From the NCBI GenBank assembly GCA_003415625.1, contig PYIU01000010.1, forward strand, positions 2,230,501-2,294,500: DNA of 64,000 bases, written 5' to 3'. This document shows positions 54,802 through 64,000 of the stretch, piece by piece (position 1 is the first letter of the stretch; every line of letters begins with the position of its first letter). Under the pieces are notes generated by a model. That model made no database searches. It had not been told where the DNA came from and saw only the letters and a list, made by a program, of their open reading frames with translations. The position numbers were made by a program, and so were the translations under genes. This DNA comes from Aquanectria penicillioides (Eukaryota; Ascomycota; Sordariomycetes; Hypocreales; Nectriaceae).

Positions 54802-57075
54802 ATGGATAGCGCTGAGCGGAGGCGTCCCCAGAGACTGGCATGGTAAGTGTTGATTGGATTTAGCAGATGGACCCTTGCTGACGTCGGGGTTCCCAGTCGC
54901 CGCTGTCACGCACGCAAGGTGAATTGCTCCACGGGACTCGTGATGGCATCACTAAAGGGTCGATAGGTTAAATGTGATGCCACCGCAGGCCGGGCCTGTT
55001 CCGGCTGTCTGTCATCAGGGATAGAGTGTGTAGCTCATAAGAAGCGACGGCGGAATGTAGGTCTCGCCCACGGTCAATATTATGTCCCTAGATGACGTTT
55101 CGCTAAAACCGGTCACATCAAAGCGTGGCCCACCGAGACCAGATGGACTTGCAGCTATATTGCCAACCCCAGCGGTGCCCCTCGATAGCAGCCCAGGCAA
55201 CTGCTCCATGAGTGAAGAATTCCCGTTGCTGGTTAGTGAGGGAGGTCATGAGATTCAAAGTCCATCGGTCGCATTTGATAGCGAGCTTGGGCGCGCAGCT
55301 GCCACCTTGTCATCTCTTCAAGATGCCCCCAGAGATAGCCATATTGAGAGGTATCTCGTTAATATGCTCTCTCAAGATGACTTGAACGGCCGCATCATGC
55401 AGAAAGGAGTCCGGTAGGTGCCTTTGACACACGTCCCATTGATGACGTGCTAATCAACTTGACTAGGATTGTTTATGTTGGCCAGGAGTATTCAAACATG
55501 AATTATCTCATCCGACATCGAGCTCAAAATGAGGCTGTTCATCATTTTCCAACCGATCAGATCTCACGCCAGTATTTGAGTCACGAACTCGATCGGATTC
55601 CACAAGAAGCTTTCATTATGCCTAGCCCAGCTGTGGTAGACGAGTTGCTGGAAAACTACTTCCGTTATGTAAACCCCGGATTTCCCATTATGGATGAAGA
55701 GATATTCATGTCTCAGTATCGAAATAAGGATCCTTTGAACCCGCCCAGTCTCCTAGTTCTCCAGTCTGTCCTCATGGTCGGCGCACATGTATCACGGAGT
55801 CGGCCAGACCGAGACGAACTGAAACGAACTTTCTTCCGGAGGGCAAAAATGCTGTTCGATGCCCGATTCGAGTGGAATCGAGATGTAGTTGTGCAAGCCG
55901 CTCTGCTGCTCACCTGGCACTCTGAAGGCGTGGAAGACATCAGTGCGAATTCATATTACTGGATTGGCGTCGCAGCCAGGACAGCTCACGGCTTAGGCAT
56001 GCATCGAGATACCGGCTCCAGTACTCTGATTGCTCACGATAAAGGTCTATGGAAGAGATTATGGTGGATCCTCGTCCAATTCGACGTCATTGTCTCTCTC
56101 TCTTACGGACGGCCAACAGCTGTGAACCTAGATGACAGTGATGTCCCGAACTGGACGCTGCAGATTTTGATGCTCGAAACGAGACGGTTAACGTAGAATT
56201 CGTTGTACATCACGCAAAATTGTGCTGCATCATCTACAAAGCTATCAAGGAAAGATTTGGCCTCAGAGTCCCACCCTCAAGAAAGAAGGCTGCGTTGCTG
56301 GAAGCGGACAAACAACTGGCTCAGTGGATGACAGCACTACCAAACAATCTCAAAGCATCGTCTGTGGAAAATGCTACATCGCATTGGCGGGCAATGTTGC
56401 ACATCAACTACAGCAACTTCCTTGTCTTGTTTCATCGACCACCTCCAAAAGTTGCATCAATGGCAAATGTCGTCAAGCCAGATGATATGGGTATGGAATA
56501 TAAGACTACTTACCTATAAAAACATGATCTGTGATTAACATTTGGCAGAAATATGCTCCGCAGCTGCTGGCTCGATGATTACACTATTTAAAACCCTGGT
56601 GGTGAGGAATAAACTACGATACATGAATGTCTTTGCTGTGGATGCACTATTTACTGCACTGATTCAGCTCAGCGCAGAAACGCGAGTTGCAAATCCCATC
56701 ATTTCCGCCAATGCAAAGGAAAGATTCGACACTGCTTTGGACATATTACGGTCGCTTGCAGAATATTGGCTCACCGCTGAGACCATCTTGCGTCTATTTG
56801 AGGACACCTCTGAGCGAATGCGCAAAGAACTCCGCATAGGCAAGATATCTCGGAGGGACGCGGAGAGAGAACCCGAGCAGGCTGATTCTGGAGTGGAAAT
56901 ACATAGTGATGCAGAACTGCACCCGGACGGATGGCAGAACCTAATTACCAGCCCAACAACGGTCATGCACCATATTGGGGTGTTGAATGATCAGCTAGAT
57001 TGGACAAACATCTATTGGGAGAATTCGGGCTTCAATTTAGGCAGACCATTTCCAGATATGGGATCGTATTCTTAG
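54802..57075 (+). pseudogene. Zn2Cys6 fungal transcription factor with a single-base frameshift
   Basis: Exons are 54802-54842, 54897-54918 (22 nt), 54967-55056, about 55124-55413, 55467-56490 and 56549-57075. Exons 1-3 assemble a C-X2-C-X6-C-X7-C-X2-C-X6-C zinc cluster with its first Cys codon split by intron 1, followed by a KKRRR basic tail. The intron 3 boundary (AAG acceptor) is uncertain. The fungal-specific domain follows (YFRYVNPGFPIMDEEIF, RTAHGLGMHRD, LWWILVQFDVIVSLSYGRP). At 56145-56147 the run of three C must be four for the frame to continue into NVEFVVHHAKLCCI; as written it stops at about 56196. Everything downstream is intact, so this is either an assembly error or a very young pseudogene. 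The product would be about 660 residues. Confidence 0.8.
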
Positions 57076-57088
57076 ACGCTTTAGATAT

Positions 57089-58518
57089 TTAGAGCGACAT
57101 AATATCATGGTGCCTTTCGAGGAACCTCTTAACACACTCCACAAACCTATCCAGCTCCTCGTCCGGTGTGGTCAAAATGAGAGCGATCGAGCCTCGTCTG
57201 GTGATCCAATAACCGTCTTCAAGCATCTCAAACCAGAACAGATCCTTCAAGTCCCACCTCTCTGAGACGTCATCCACTGAGCGAATATCTTGGATACCCG
57301 AGTCCGAGAAGTGAATGGCCCAGATGGCACCACGCCCTGTAAATGAAGCCTTGGTGTTTACAGTTACCTGCTGTAGCTTTTCAAGGTATTCTTCGCCTTT
57401 CTTATTAAAAGAAATATTGACTTCAGGAGTCAAAATCTCGAAGAATCCGGCATATCCTGCATACATGGCCATTGTGTTATTGTTGAACGTTCCAGAATGA
57501 GCGAGCGAACCAGAGGCTCGCGGATCATAAGCAGACATGATGTCCTCTCTTCCACCAAATGCACCAAATGCAAAACCTCCTCCGAGATACTTGCCAAACG
57601 AGCTCAAATCAGGCTTGAGTCCAATGATGCTCTGCAGGCCACCAGGCCCCAAGCGAGAAGTCATAACTTCATCCAAGAGAAACACGACACCACTCTTGTT
57701 TGCCGATTGCTGTACCTGAAGCAGAAACTCGTCAGATGCGAGAATACAACCACCGGCGCCTTGCATGCCCTCAACCATGACGGCCGCTAGATTAGGCGTG
57801 TTCTCAATCACGTCCTTAGCAGACTCAATATCGTTGTATTTGCCAATGACCCAGTCGTCCTTATTCACGTTGTTAAACGCAACCTTTCCATCTCCGAAAG
57901 ACAGTACAGCTCCATGGTAACCACCGCAGAAGACGGCGATCTTAGTCTTGCCGGTGAATCGCTTTGCAGCGTTCAAAGCGTGTAGATTGGCCTCCGTGCC
58001 AGAATTTGTGAACCGAACTCGCTCAAGGCCAAACCGAGAACACATCAATTCAGCATGCTTCTGCTCTTGTATGATGGTCGAGCCGAGATTTAGACCCACA
58101 TTGTCGAATGTCGAAATAATTGATTCTCGGATCACGGGATGGTCGTGACCGTAGATGCCAGCAGTAAGTTCGCCAACAAAGTCGGTGTACCTATAACTTG
58201 TCAACGCCACCGTAACGAGAAAAAAGTGTAATATCTAACGTACTTGTGTCCATCCTCGTCCCAGACGAATGCGCTCTTTCCATATTTCATCACAAGTGGG
58301 AACGGAGAAGTATGTAACAGCGATCGGGTGTTACCCCCGGGTAGAGACTTCGATGCAATTTCATGCTGCGATGCTGAGATGGGATTGCTTTTGGAATATC
58401 GTGCAATTGCGTCGTCCAGTGCTACTTTTACTGGGTCCTTGCTCAGATCAGAAGTGAGTTTCGACTTGATGTCGCAGGAAAATTCAGAAGCCGGCAGAGA
58501 AACAGCTGCGGGTGCCAT
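57089..58518 (-). CDS. Class III PLP-dependent aminotransferase (glutamate-1-semialdehyde aminomutase-like)
   Basis: Two exons, 58518-58244 and 58190-57089, with a 53-nt intron (GTACGT donor), give 458 residues. The motifs of class III aminotransferases are in place: RFTNSGTEANLHALNAA (phosphate-binding), GGYHGA, FLLDEVMTSR with the PLP-pyridine Asp near 265, and the Schiff-base Lys in SSFGKYLGGG near 292. The N-terminal SLPGGNTRSLL block is typical of the glutamate-1-semialdehyde-aminomutase-like branch, which in fungi is not used for haem synthesis and serves specialised amine metabolism. It is convergent with the regulator, with only 13 nt between their stop codons. The substrate is unknown. 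Confidence 0.93.
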
Positions 58519-58971
58519 TTTCTAGATTGTTATTGCGCTTGATGAAGTCCGTACAGAAATCGAGGAAGCTCTAAACGCTAGTTGATATCGAAGCAATAAA
58601 TCCTGAGAATACGACTTCGCATCAAAGCGTTGACCCTGAAGTCTGCATAATTATGCGCACATGCCTTATCACCATCATTCATCTGCCCACAGCCTCTTAT
58701 CTAGACTTTCATTATTGTATCTGTTGCTCGTTATCTTGAACAATGTCCGTGTCTTCATCATCCCATGATAAGACCTCGTGGGCATGTCCCAACGACGATA
58801 TCTAGCGTGGGTCAGGTTCGGCGTTATAATCCAATCACATCATAGCCAATTCGCCCAACCCACTCCAAAAACAACTACGTCTACGCCTGATGAGATGAAC
58901 GCACGTTCATAAGTCAAAGAGGTAACGGAGAAGGTCGGCTTATTTTGAATGGCCTGGTTTGGAGTAGTCTC
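58519..58971. other. Divergent promoter of aminotransferase and DUF3445 gene
   Basis: About 450 nt between divergent genes. No RNA gene or repeat was seen. The two start sites point away from each other, so this should hold both promoters. Confidence 0.4.
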
Positions 58972-59034
58972 ATGCCAGGGTTTATTGGCGCTTCTTCTTT
59001 ACGCCCGCTTGCAAACTACCGCATTTCTCACACA

Positions 59035-60259
59035 ATGAATGTTGATACTCTTTACGCGCAATTTGCCGAGGCAAAATTGCAGCCTGTGACCCTTATAGTC
59101 TTGGCTTTGGTTTTAGCCGGCTCTCTTCTAGTACCATTATTTCGGTTACTACTGAAGCCTGGCAAATCATTACAGCAGACTCACGGCTATGCCAATGCTC
59201 AGAACCCTACTAAAGGCCGCCTCACCGAAAAGCCCGAAAGCGACGATGGCTTCGAGTGTATGGGTGAAATAGAGCCTCTCGTGGATTTGGACTGGAAAAC
59301 TGAGAAAACCAGCGCGAATTTACAAATTCGCCGACAAGTATCATTTGACCATGGGTAAGTCAGATGGTACACAATGGCATCGCTGTACTAACTGTTGTTT
59401 AGGTCTACGGAACACCAACATCAATACCATTACCCACATGGATCAACAATACATCGAACGCATTGAAGAGCGAAAGAAGATCTTGGCCCAATACCCCGGC
59501 GCTCTAGGTTGTCTTGGGTCGGGGATCAGTATGGTCCAAGAACTCTATACATTCTTGGTGTCGCACTATCTTCCCGCTCGGTATCCAACCATGTTTAAGA
59601 TCGACACGAGCTCATCAACACTTCATAACCTCGTCTTTGATGAGCATCTCCCGCTTGAGCCTCCGAGCGATATCACCGAAGCTTTGAGAATTATTGCATT
59701 AAGCGTGGACGAAGACTTTCTCATGCTACTACCTTCGCCCGACGGTGATGGATATTCACTGCAGGCTTTCGTATGGATGTATCCAGTCGGGTTTGACCCA
59801 GTAGGCAAACTCGGAGTGAAGCTTCGAGACGCGCATGGCCCTGTCCCAAGCTACAAACAGCACTTGGAAAAATCCATGGACAAGTACTTTGATCGCTTGA
59901 CGCCCGGTCGCGTCGTCGACAGGGTCAACTGGGCGGTGGCGACAAATTCTAGTCTCTGCGAACGCGGCGAGTATCATTTGTATTCGGATGACCAAGTCAG
60001 CAGCGAGACAGAAGTAGATCTTGACGACACCTGGGTGAGGTGCGAACTGCAGACGCTCTTTTCGTTGCCCAAAAGCGGGGGGAGAATTCTCAGTGTCCAC
60101 CTTTATCTGTACCCGATTCAGGAGATTAAGGATGTCGGACTAACTGAGGAGATGTGTCGTGCAATTGATGGCTATGGTCGAGGGAATGCATCCGGGTTTG
60201 CCCGATACAAGCGAGTACCTGTGTGGGGTGAAAAGGTGAAGGAATTCCTTCGAAGCTAA
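59035..60259 (+). pseudogene. DUF3445 haem-dependent oxidative N-demethylase-like protein with a single-base frameshift
   Basis: The protein starts at the ATG at 59035 (another in-frame ATG at 58972). It has one N-terminal membrane helix (VTLIVLALVLAGSLLVPLF) and then the DUF3445 domain: YHLTMGL, the CLGSGISMVQELYTFLV segment, LHNLVFDEHLPL, EDFLMLLPSPDG, and RVNWAVATN. An intron at 59355-59402 keeps frame with the second half. However, the first half joins only if the A4 run at 59305-59308 is three A. As written, the frame of the N-terminus does not match that of the domain. Family members remove methyl groups from amines with haem and FMN-type cofactors. Either an assembly error or a fresh lesion. 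Confidence 0.75.
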
Positions 60260-60519
60260 GTCACTGGCTAGAGCACCTCTTGCATAGAATTATTGTGAAT
60301 TTGTAGACAGTTTCAATATCAACCCATATCTTCGAGGCAACATGTTATCTCTAAAGCTCGTACATGGATAGCTTGCACTGTCTTGTTAGGTTAGTGACAG
60401 TATGTGTTTTATAACCTTGGTGTATCAGGCTATTTGTCGTTCAGCATCAAAAAAAAAAAGCAACCTAACAATAGCCAAGTGAGTAGTTAAGATTCAATCA
60501 TAAAATAATGTTATTCAAT

Positions 60520-62286
60520 CTAGTATATGAATGACTGGTACTCTTTTTCAGTTTCGTCAAGATACCATGTCAAATCTCGGCCTTCTCCTTCCATCACACT
60601 GAAGCCATTGCCCAAGTATGACCATATGTTAGGATTCCCGTGACTCCAATCCCAGTCTTCGTATCTTGGTTCTTTCAAGACATGAAACCAATGAACTCTA
60701 CTTCCCGGATGTAGACCAATAACTCGGCCAACCTCCTTGCCGTTCTTGAACCAACTACGACACTTGCCAGCCCAGGCAGTACGGGGTAGGAAAATGTCTG
60801 CGTGTTCTACAAACTGCGCAATGGCGTCTTTTTTGGGGCAGAATGACTTGTATCCCTCAATCTGAGACTTGTAAATCATCTTCAGCATGTATTTGGTGAG
60901 ATGCTCAATAATTGGAATTGCAGATCCGTGGCCGACTGGTGCGTTCGGGCCCAGGAACATAAAGTAGTTGGGCATCTCGGCTGGGGTCATGGACAAATAT
61001 GCAGTCGGCCTCTCGGCCCACGCATCCCTCAGATCAGTCCCATCACGCCCGATTATGGGGAATCGAGGCCTGAAAGAGAGATCAAATCCGGTAGCGCAGA
61101 TGATGGCATCACATATCACCTTTTCGCCAGTAGACAACAGTAAACCGTCCGATTCAACTTTAGTGATTTCGACCCCAGTGAAAGTGGTGACATTAGGTTG
61201 AGAAAGGGCTTCCAGGTACCCGTTACCAGGAGACGGCCGTCGGCAGCCGACGGGAAAGTCGGGGATGATGAAGTCAGCAAGAGTATTATTGTCACCCAAT
61301 CTTTGTAGCATGTCCTCTGTCGAGAACTTGACGGCCGCTTCTTGTTCTGGCGTATCTGCGTGAAGCATCTTAAATCGGCAAGCAAGCTCGTGTTCAACGC
61401 CTTTGCGGTACTCATGGTAACTCGCTGGGTCGCGTTGGAAGGTCTCCTTTTGTTCACTCGTGAAGTCGAAGTTTTGACCGCCTGGGGCTGCATACTTGCT
61501 TCCGAACCCGGCCGTGATCCACTGCAAACGATATTCAGTTAGCTAAACTTCCGAGATTCTGAGAGAAAGGTTGCCTACAGTTGGACCTCTTATGAAAGTA
61601 GAAAGGTGCTTGACTTCGGGCTGGATAGCCGTCACAAGCTGAATACCGCTTGAACCGTATCCGATCACTGCAACCGACTTATCCCTCAAGCTGACATTAG
61701 GTTTCCAGGCTGCGCTGTGCAAGATATCGCCTTTAAAAGAGTCCAGCCCGATGATGTCTGGCCACTTCCAATTGTTGAGGTAACCGGAAGCATTGATAAA
61801 GAAGTGCGCATGATCTTCGAAAATTTCGCCCGTCTGCAGATTCTCAATCTTGAATTTCCACATCCCGTCGGCCTCGCTCCATTTTGCCTCGACGACTTTG
61901 TGGCCAAACTTGATGTATTGTAAAAGATGATGCTTCTCAGCTGCTCTTTGGAAATACTCTAGGATTTCCGGCTGAGGTGAATAGTACTTGTTCCAGCCAG
62001 GGTTCGGCTCCCATGAGTATTGGTAGTTGTGACTAGGAATATCACATCCACAGCCGGGGTATTGATTCTCCAGCCACGTACCTCCTACTGCATCATTTTT
62101 CTCAAAGATCTGGAGAGACACATTCTTCATGTGATCTTTGACGTTTTTGGCAATGTTCAAACCACTTGCGCCCGCACCGATTGTAATGACCCGGATAGGC
62201 CTCGCGGATCCGAGTGGCTCTTCCACAACCCGGTATCCATCGGAGCGGTTTGGAGCATCGCTTTCAGACATCGTTTTTGACGGCAT
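60520..62286 (-). CDS. Baeyer-Villiger-type flavin-containing monooxygenase
   Basis: Two exons, 62286-61579 and 61521-60520, with a 57-nt intron, give 569 residues. The frame extends upstream only from a GTG. The FAD-binding motif ITIGAGASG is near residues 35-42, the NADPH-binding GYGSSG lies in mid-exon one, and the GGTWLENQYPGCGCD stretch matches the N-terminal Baeyer-Villiger signature. The usual FxGxxxHxxxWP fingerprint is replaced by FFINASGYLNNWKWP, as in a branch of fungal monooxygenases. Such enzymes insert oxygen next to ketones or hydroxylate amines and alkyl chains. The C-terminal half contains the second dinucleotide-binding region with ICATGFD. The substrate is unknown. Confidence 0.92.
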
Positions 62287-62707
62287 GGTTATTTCGTGTC
62301 TTTGGTCTGCATCAAGCACGATCGATTTGGGTTCTGTTCGCTTCGTTGCTGTCTTTTAGTGGTTATTGCAACCTCGCTAATCCGACACATGAGACTCGGC
62401 TTTTGACTTGGTCAATCGATTGCGGGCACCACGGCCAACAGGAAAATTGATTATGCATGATTGCATCTGATCGTCTTCAAGTATCGGGCGACGCATCATC
62501 AGTAATCTAGGCGATTGATACAGTATATAGGATCTTGTGATTGGCCCATAACGCCGAAATCAGCCCCATTTTACATCGCCGAGAAAAAGTGTTTAGAAAA
62601 GGGAAAATTAAACGAGCCGAGAGATAGCGTTGTCGCACTATAGGGTAATTGGCTTTCCCGAGCGAACACATTACATGGCTCCAAATATTGGCTTCATAGT
62701 ATTTTGA
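62287..62707. other. Divergent intergenic region between monooxygenase and DUF1349 gene
   Basis: About 420 nt with no supported gene; contains both promoters. Nothing further was recognised. Confidence 0.4.
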
Positions 62708-63451
62708 ATGTTGATGAATTCGCAATCAATCAGAAAAATATCTTTTGAGAAATTTAGTATGGAAGGTCAACCATTCCATTTCGTGAACCAACCGCAGCCA
62801 AATTGGGCTGGTGAAACCTCAATCACTCCAACGTCATTTAGTCTGTTTGCACCACCGAAATCAGACATCTATGTGAGCCCAGGCCCACCACAGCTCTTCA
62901 CCTACACGGCCCCAGCAGCGTGTAAACGAGTCAACACATTAGCCTTCATTCGTTCACAAGTTACTATCAGAGCAAAATGGGAGCATCAATTTGACCAAGG
63001 CGGCTTCATATTCACGATCCCAAGACTTGGGAATGTCGACCCGAATTCCGTCAACGCTAACACTGTCGACACACACCCTGCATGGATCAAGATCGGAATT
63101 GAAACAAATGACGGCTTGCCATGCATAAGTACAGTAGCTAGGTCTAAAAATGGATGGTGCGACTGGAGTTTGGTCCCGCTCACGAAGAGTAAATTGGGAG
63201 AGGAAGCGTCGGTCACAATCGAGTTGACCAGGCTCAAGAATGCCCTGATGGTATGGGTAGTGGAGGACAACAATAGCAAGGTGTTAATTCGGAAAGTTCC
63301 ATGGGTATTTTTGGATGATTTGGAACTGAGCAGTGATGCACTCGCCGGCGTCTACGCTGCACGACCTGACCCAGATGACAAGGCCATGGGCAAGGATCTG
63401 GAGGTTAAATTCTCTGATTTCTTCCTCGACGTTGAATCACATGGTAAATAG
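62708..63451 (+). CDS. DUF1349 (beta-jelly-roll) domain protein
   Basis: A single-exon gene of up to 247 residues. The ATG at 62708 is the first; the third in-frame ATG at 62759 is a better match to the family start (MEGQPFHFVNQP). The body has the DUF1349 jelly-roll pattern: KWEHQFDQGGFIF, WIKIGIETND, and STVARSKNGWCDWSLVPL, ending in a SDFFLD strand. The family covers a concanavalin-like fold related to yeast YPL088-neighbour proteins; the biochemical role is not established. The protein looks cytosolic, with no signal peptide. Confidence 0.88.
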   Translation: MLMNSQSIRKISFEKFSMEGQPFHFVNQPQPNWAGETSITPTSFSLFAPPKSDIYVSPGPPQLFTYTAPAACKRVNTLAFIRSQVTIRAKWEHQFDQGGFIFTIPRLGNVDPNSVNANTVDTHPAWIKIGIETNDGLPCISTVARSKNGWCDWSLVPLTKSKLGEEASVTIELTRLKNALMVWVVEDNNSKVLIRKVPWVFLDDLELSSDALAGVYAARPDPDDKAMGKDLEVKFSDFFLDVESHGK

Positions 63452-63670
63452 TACAACCAAGCTGGCGGGTGTGATGGAATCCAGAAGTAATGATACCATC
63501 AACAAAATTTAGAAATGAATAAACGATGTATGTACCTTTGCTCGCAAGGGGGTTTTGCACGCGTTGTTGATATTCATGTCAAGAATGACTCGATTAATTC
63601 TCCTAGTTCTCTAGTTCTTCCCCTATCCATTACGGAATCTTAATCCCAGATTATGGCTAAACTTTATATA

Positions 63671-64000
63671 TTACATCTGCTGATCCAGCATGCTTCCGAC
63701 AGTTTCCTCGATACTTCTCCAGGTAATATGAAGATCCTGCTCTGCTCGCTTGGTATCAGGCCTCAGACCTTCATCAAAAGGACCAGAAACCTGGAGGGGG
63801 AATGCCGGATAGTTCTTTCGTACAAAGTCTGCCAGATCACCCCAGTCAAAGGGCTTGCCACAGAGAATAAATTCTGTCACGTTATTGCTCTCATCTAGTG
63901 TGGCATCTAGGACTCGGATGTGCGCAAGCGCGACGTCACGAACATCAACAACGGAGCTGAGCATCAACGGCTTTGGAGACATCAATGACCCTGTCATGAG
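63671..64000 (-). CDS. NAD-dependent epimerase / cinnamoyl-CoA-reductase-like protein, N-terminus outside window
   Basis: Only the last about 110 residues are inside the window; the frame is open to the right edge. The segment VVDVRDVALAHIRVLDA is the conserved C-terminal region of fungal dihydroflavonol/cinnamoyl-CoA-reductase-like extended SDR proteins, followed by FILCGKPFDW and a typical tail ending at 63671. The nucleotide-binding motif lies outside, so the fold is inferred from the C-terminus only. It converges with the DUF1349 gene, with 219 nt between stops. Confidence 0.82.
   Translation of the reverse strand, partial: LMTGSLMSPKPLMLSSVVDVRDVALAHIRVLDATLDESNNVTEFILCGKPFDWGDLADFVRKNYPAFPLQVSGPFDEGLRPDTKRAEQDLHITWRSIEETVGSMLDQQM

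Overview
The window looks like the nuclear genome of a filamentous ascomycete (Pezizomycotina). A Sordariomycete, perhaps Hypocreales, is the likeliest guess, but that is inference from gene content. The evidence is short introns (about 46-117 nt, mostly 48-62) with GTRNGY donors and CTNAC-like branch points, Zn2Cys6 regulators, a LaeA-like methyltransferase, a FluG-like protein, a fungal rhodopsin-domain protein, and fungal NACHT, HeLo and CHAT proteins. Exon-intron structures below were worked out by hand from splice signals, frame and family resemblance. Many reading frames that look broken become intact once 46-117 nt introns are removed.

Layout. 1-20.7 kb is mostly metabolic and developmental: a left-truncated MDR oxidoreductase, a degraded AT-rich stretch, a Dcr2-like phosphoesterase (-), an eight-exon LaeA-like methyltransferase (+), a DUF6536 membrane protein (-), a FluG-like amidohydrolase/glutamine-synthetase fusion (-), a rhodopsin-domain membrane protein (+) and an APC-family permease (+).

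21.7-51.4 kb resembles a fungal immunity/allorecognition island. It holds a TPR-CHAT protein with the His-Cys pair intact, two decayed genes (a metallophosphoesterase relic and a Ser/Thr-rich surface-protein relic), a lipase-like/NACHT protein, an ankyrin NACHT protein divergent from a Helo-like N-terminal-domain gene, and a HeLo-TPR protein. Set between them are a divergent pair of a Zn2Cys6 regulator and a Rossmann-fold reductase, and a short C2H2-family gene. No HET domain, gasdermin or amyloid motif was recognised.

52.5-64 kb looks like a small catabolic or specialised-metabolism neighbourhood: an amino-acid permease divergent from a Zn2Cys6 regulator, a class III aminotransferase, a DUF3445 haem-dependent demethylase-like protein, a Baeyer-Villiger-type flavin monooxygenase, a DUF1349 protein and a right-truncated epimerase/reductase. 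Import, transamination, N-demethylation and oxygenation would make chemical sense together, but the substrate is unknown.

Sequence quality. Three genes (44.6, 54.8 and 59.0 kb) each need exactly one base added to or removed from a homopolymer to read through. Either the assembly has indel errors or these are young pseudogenes. The regulator at 32.2-34.5 kb also carries one in-frame TGA.
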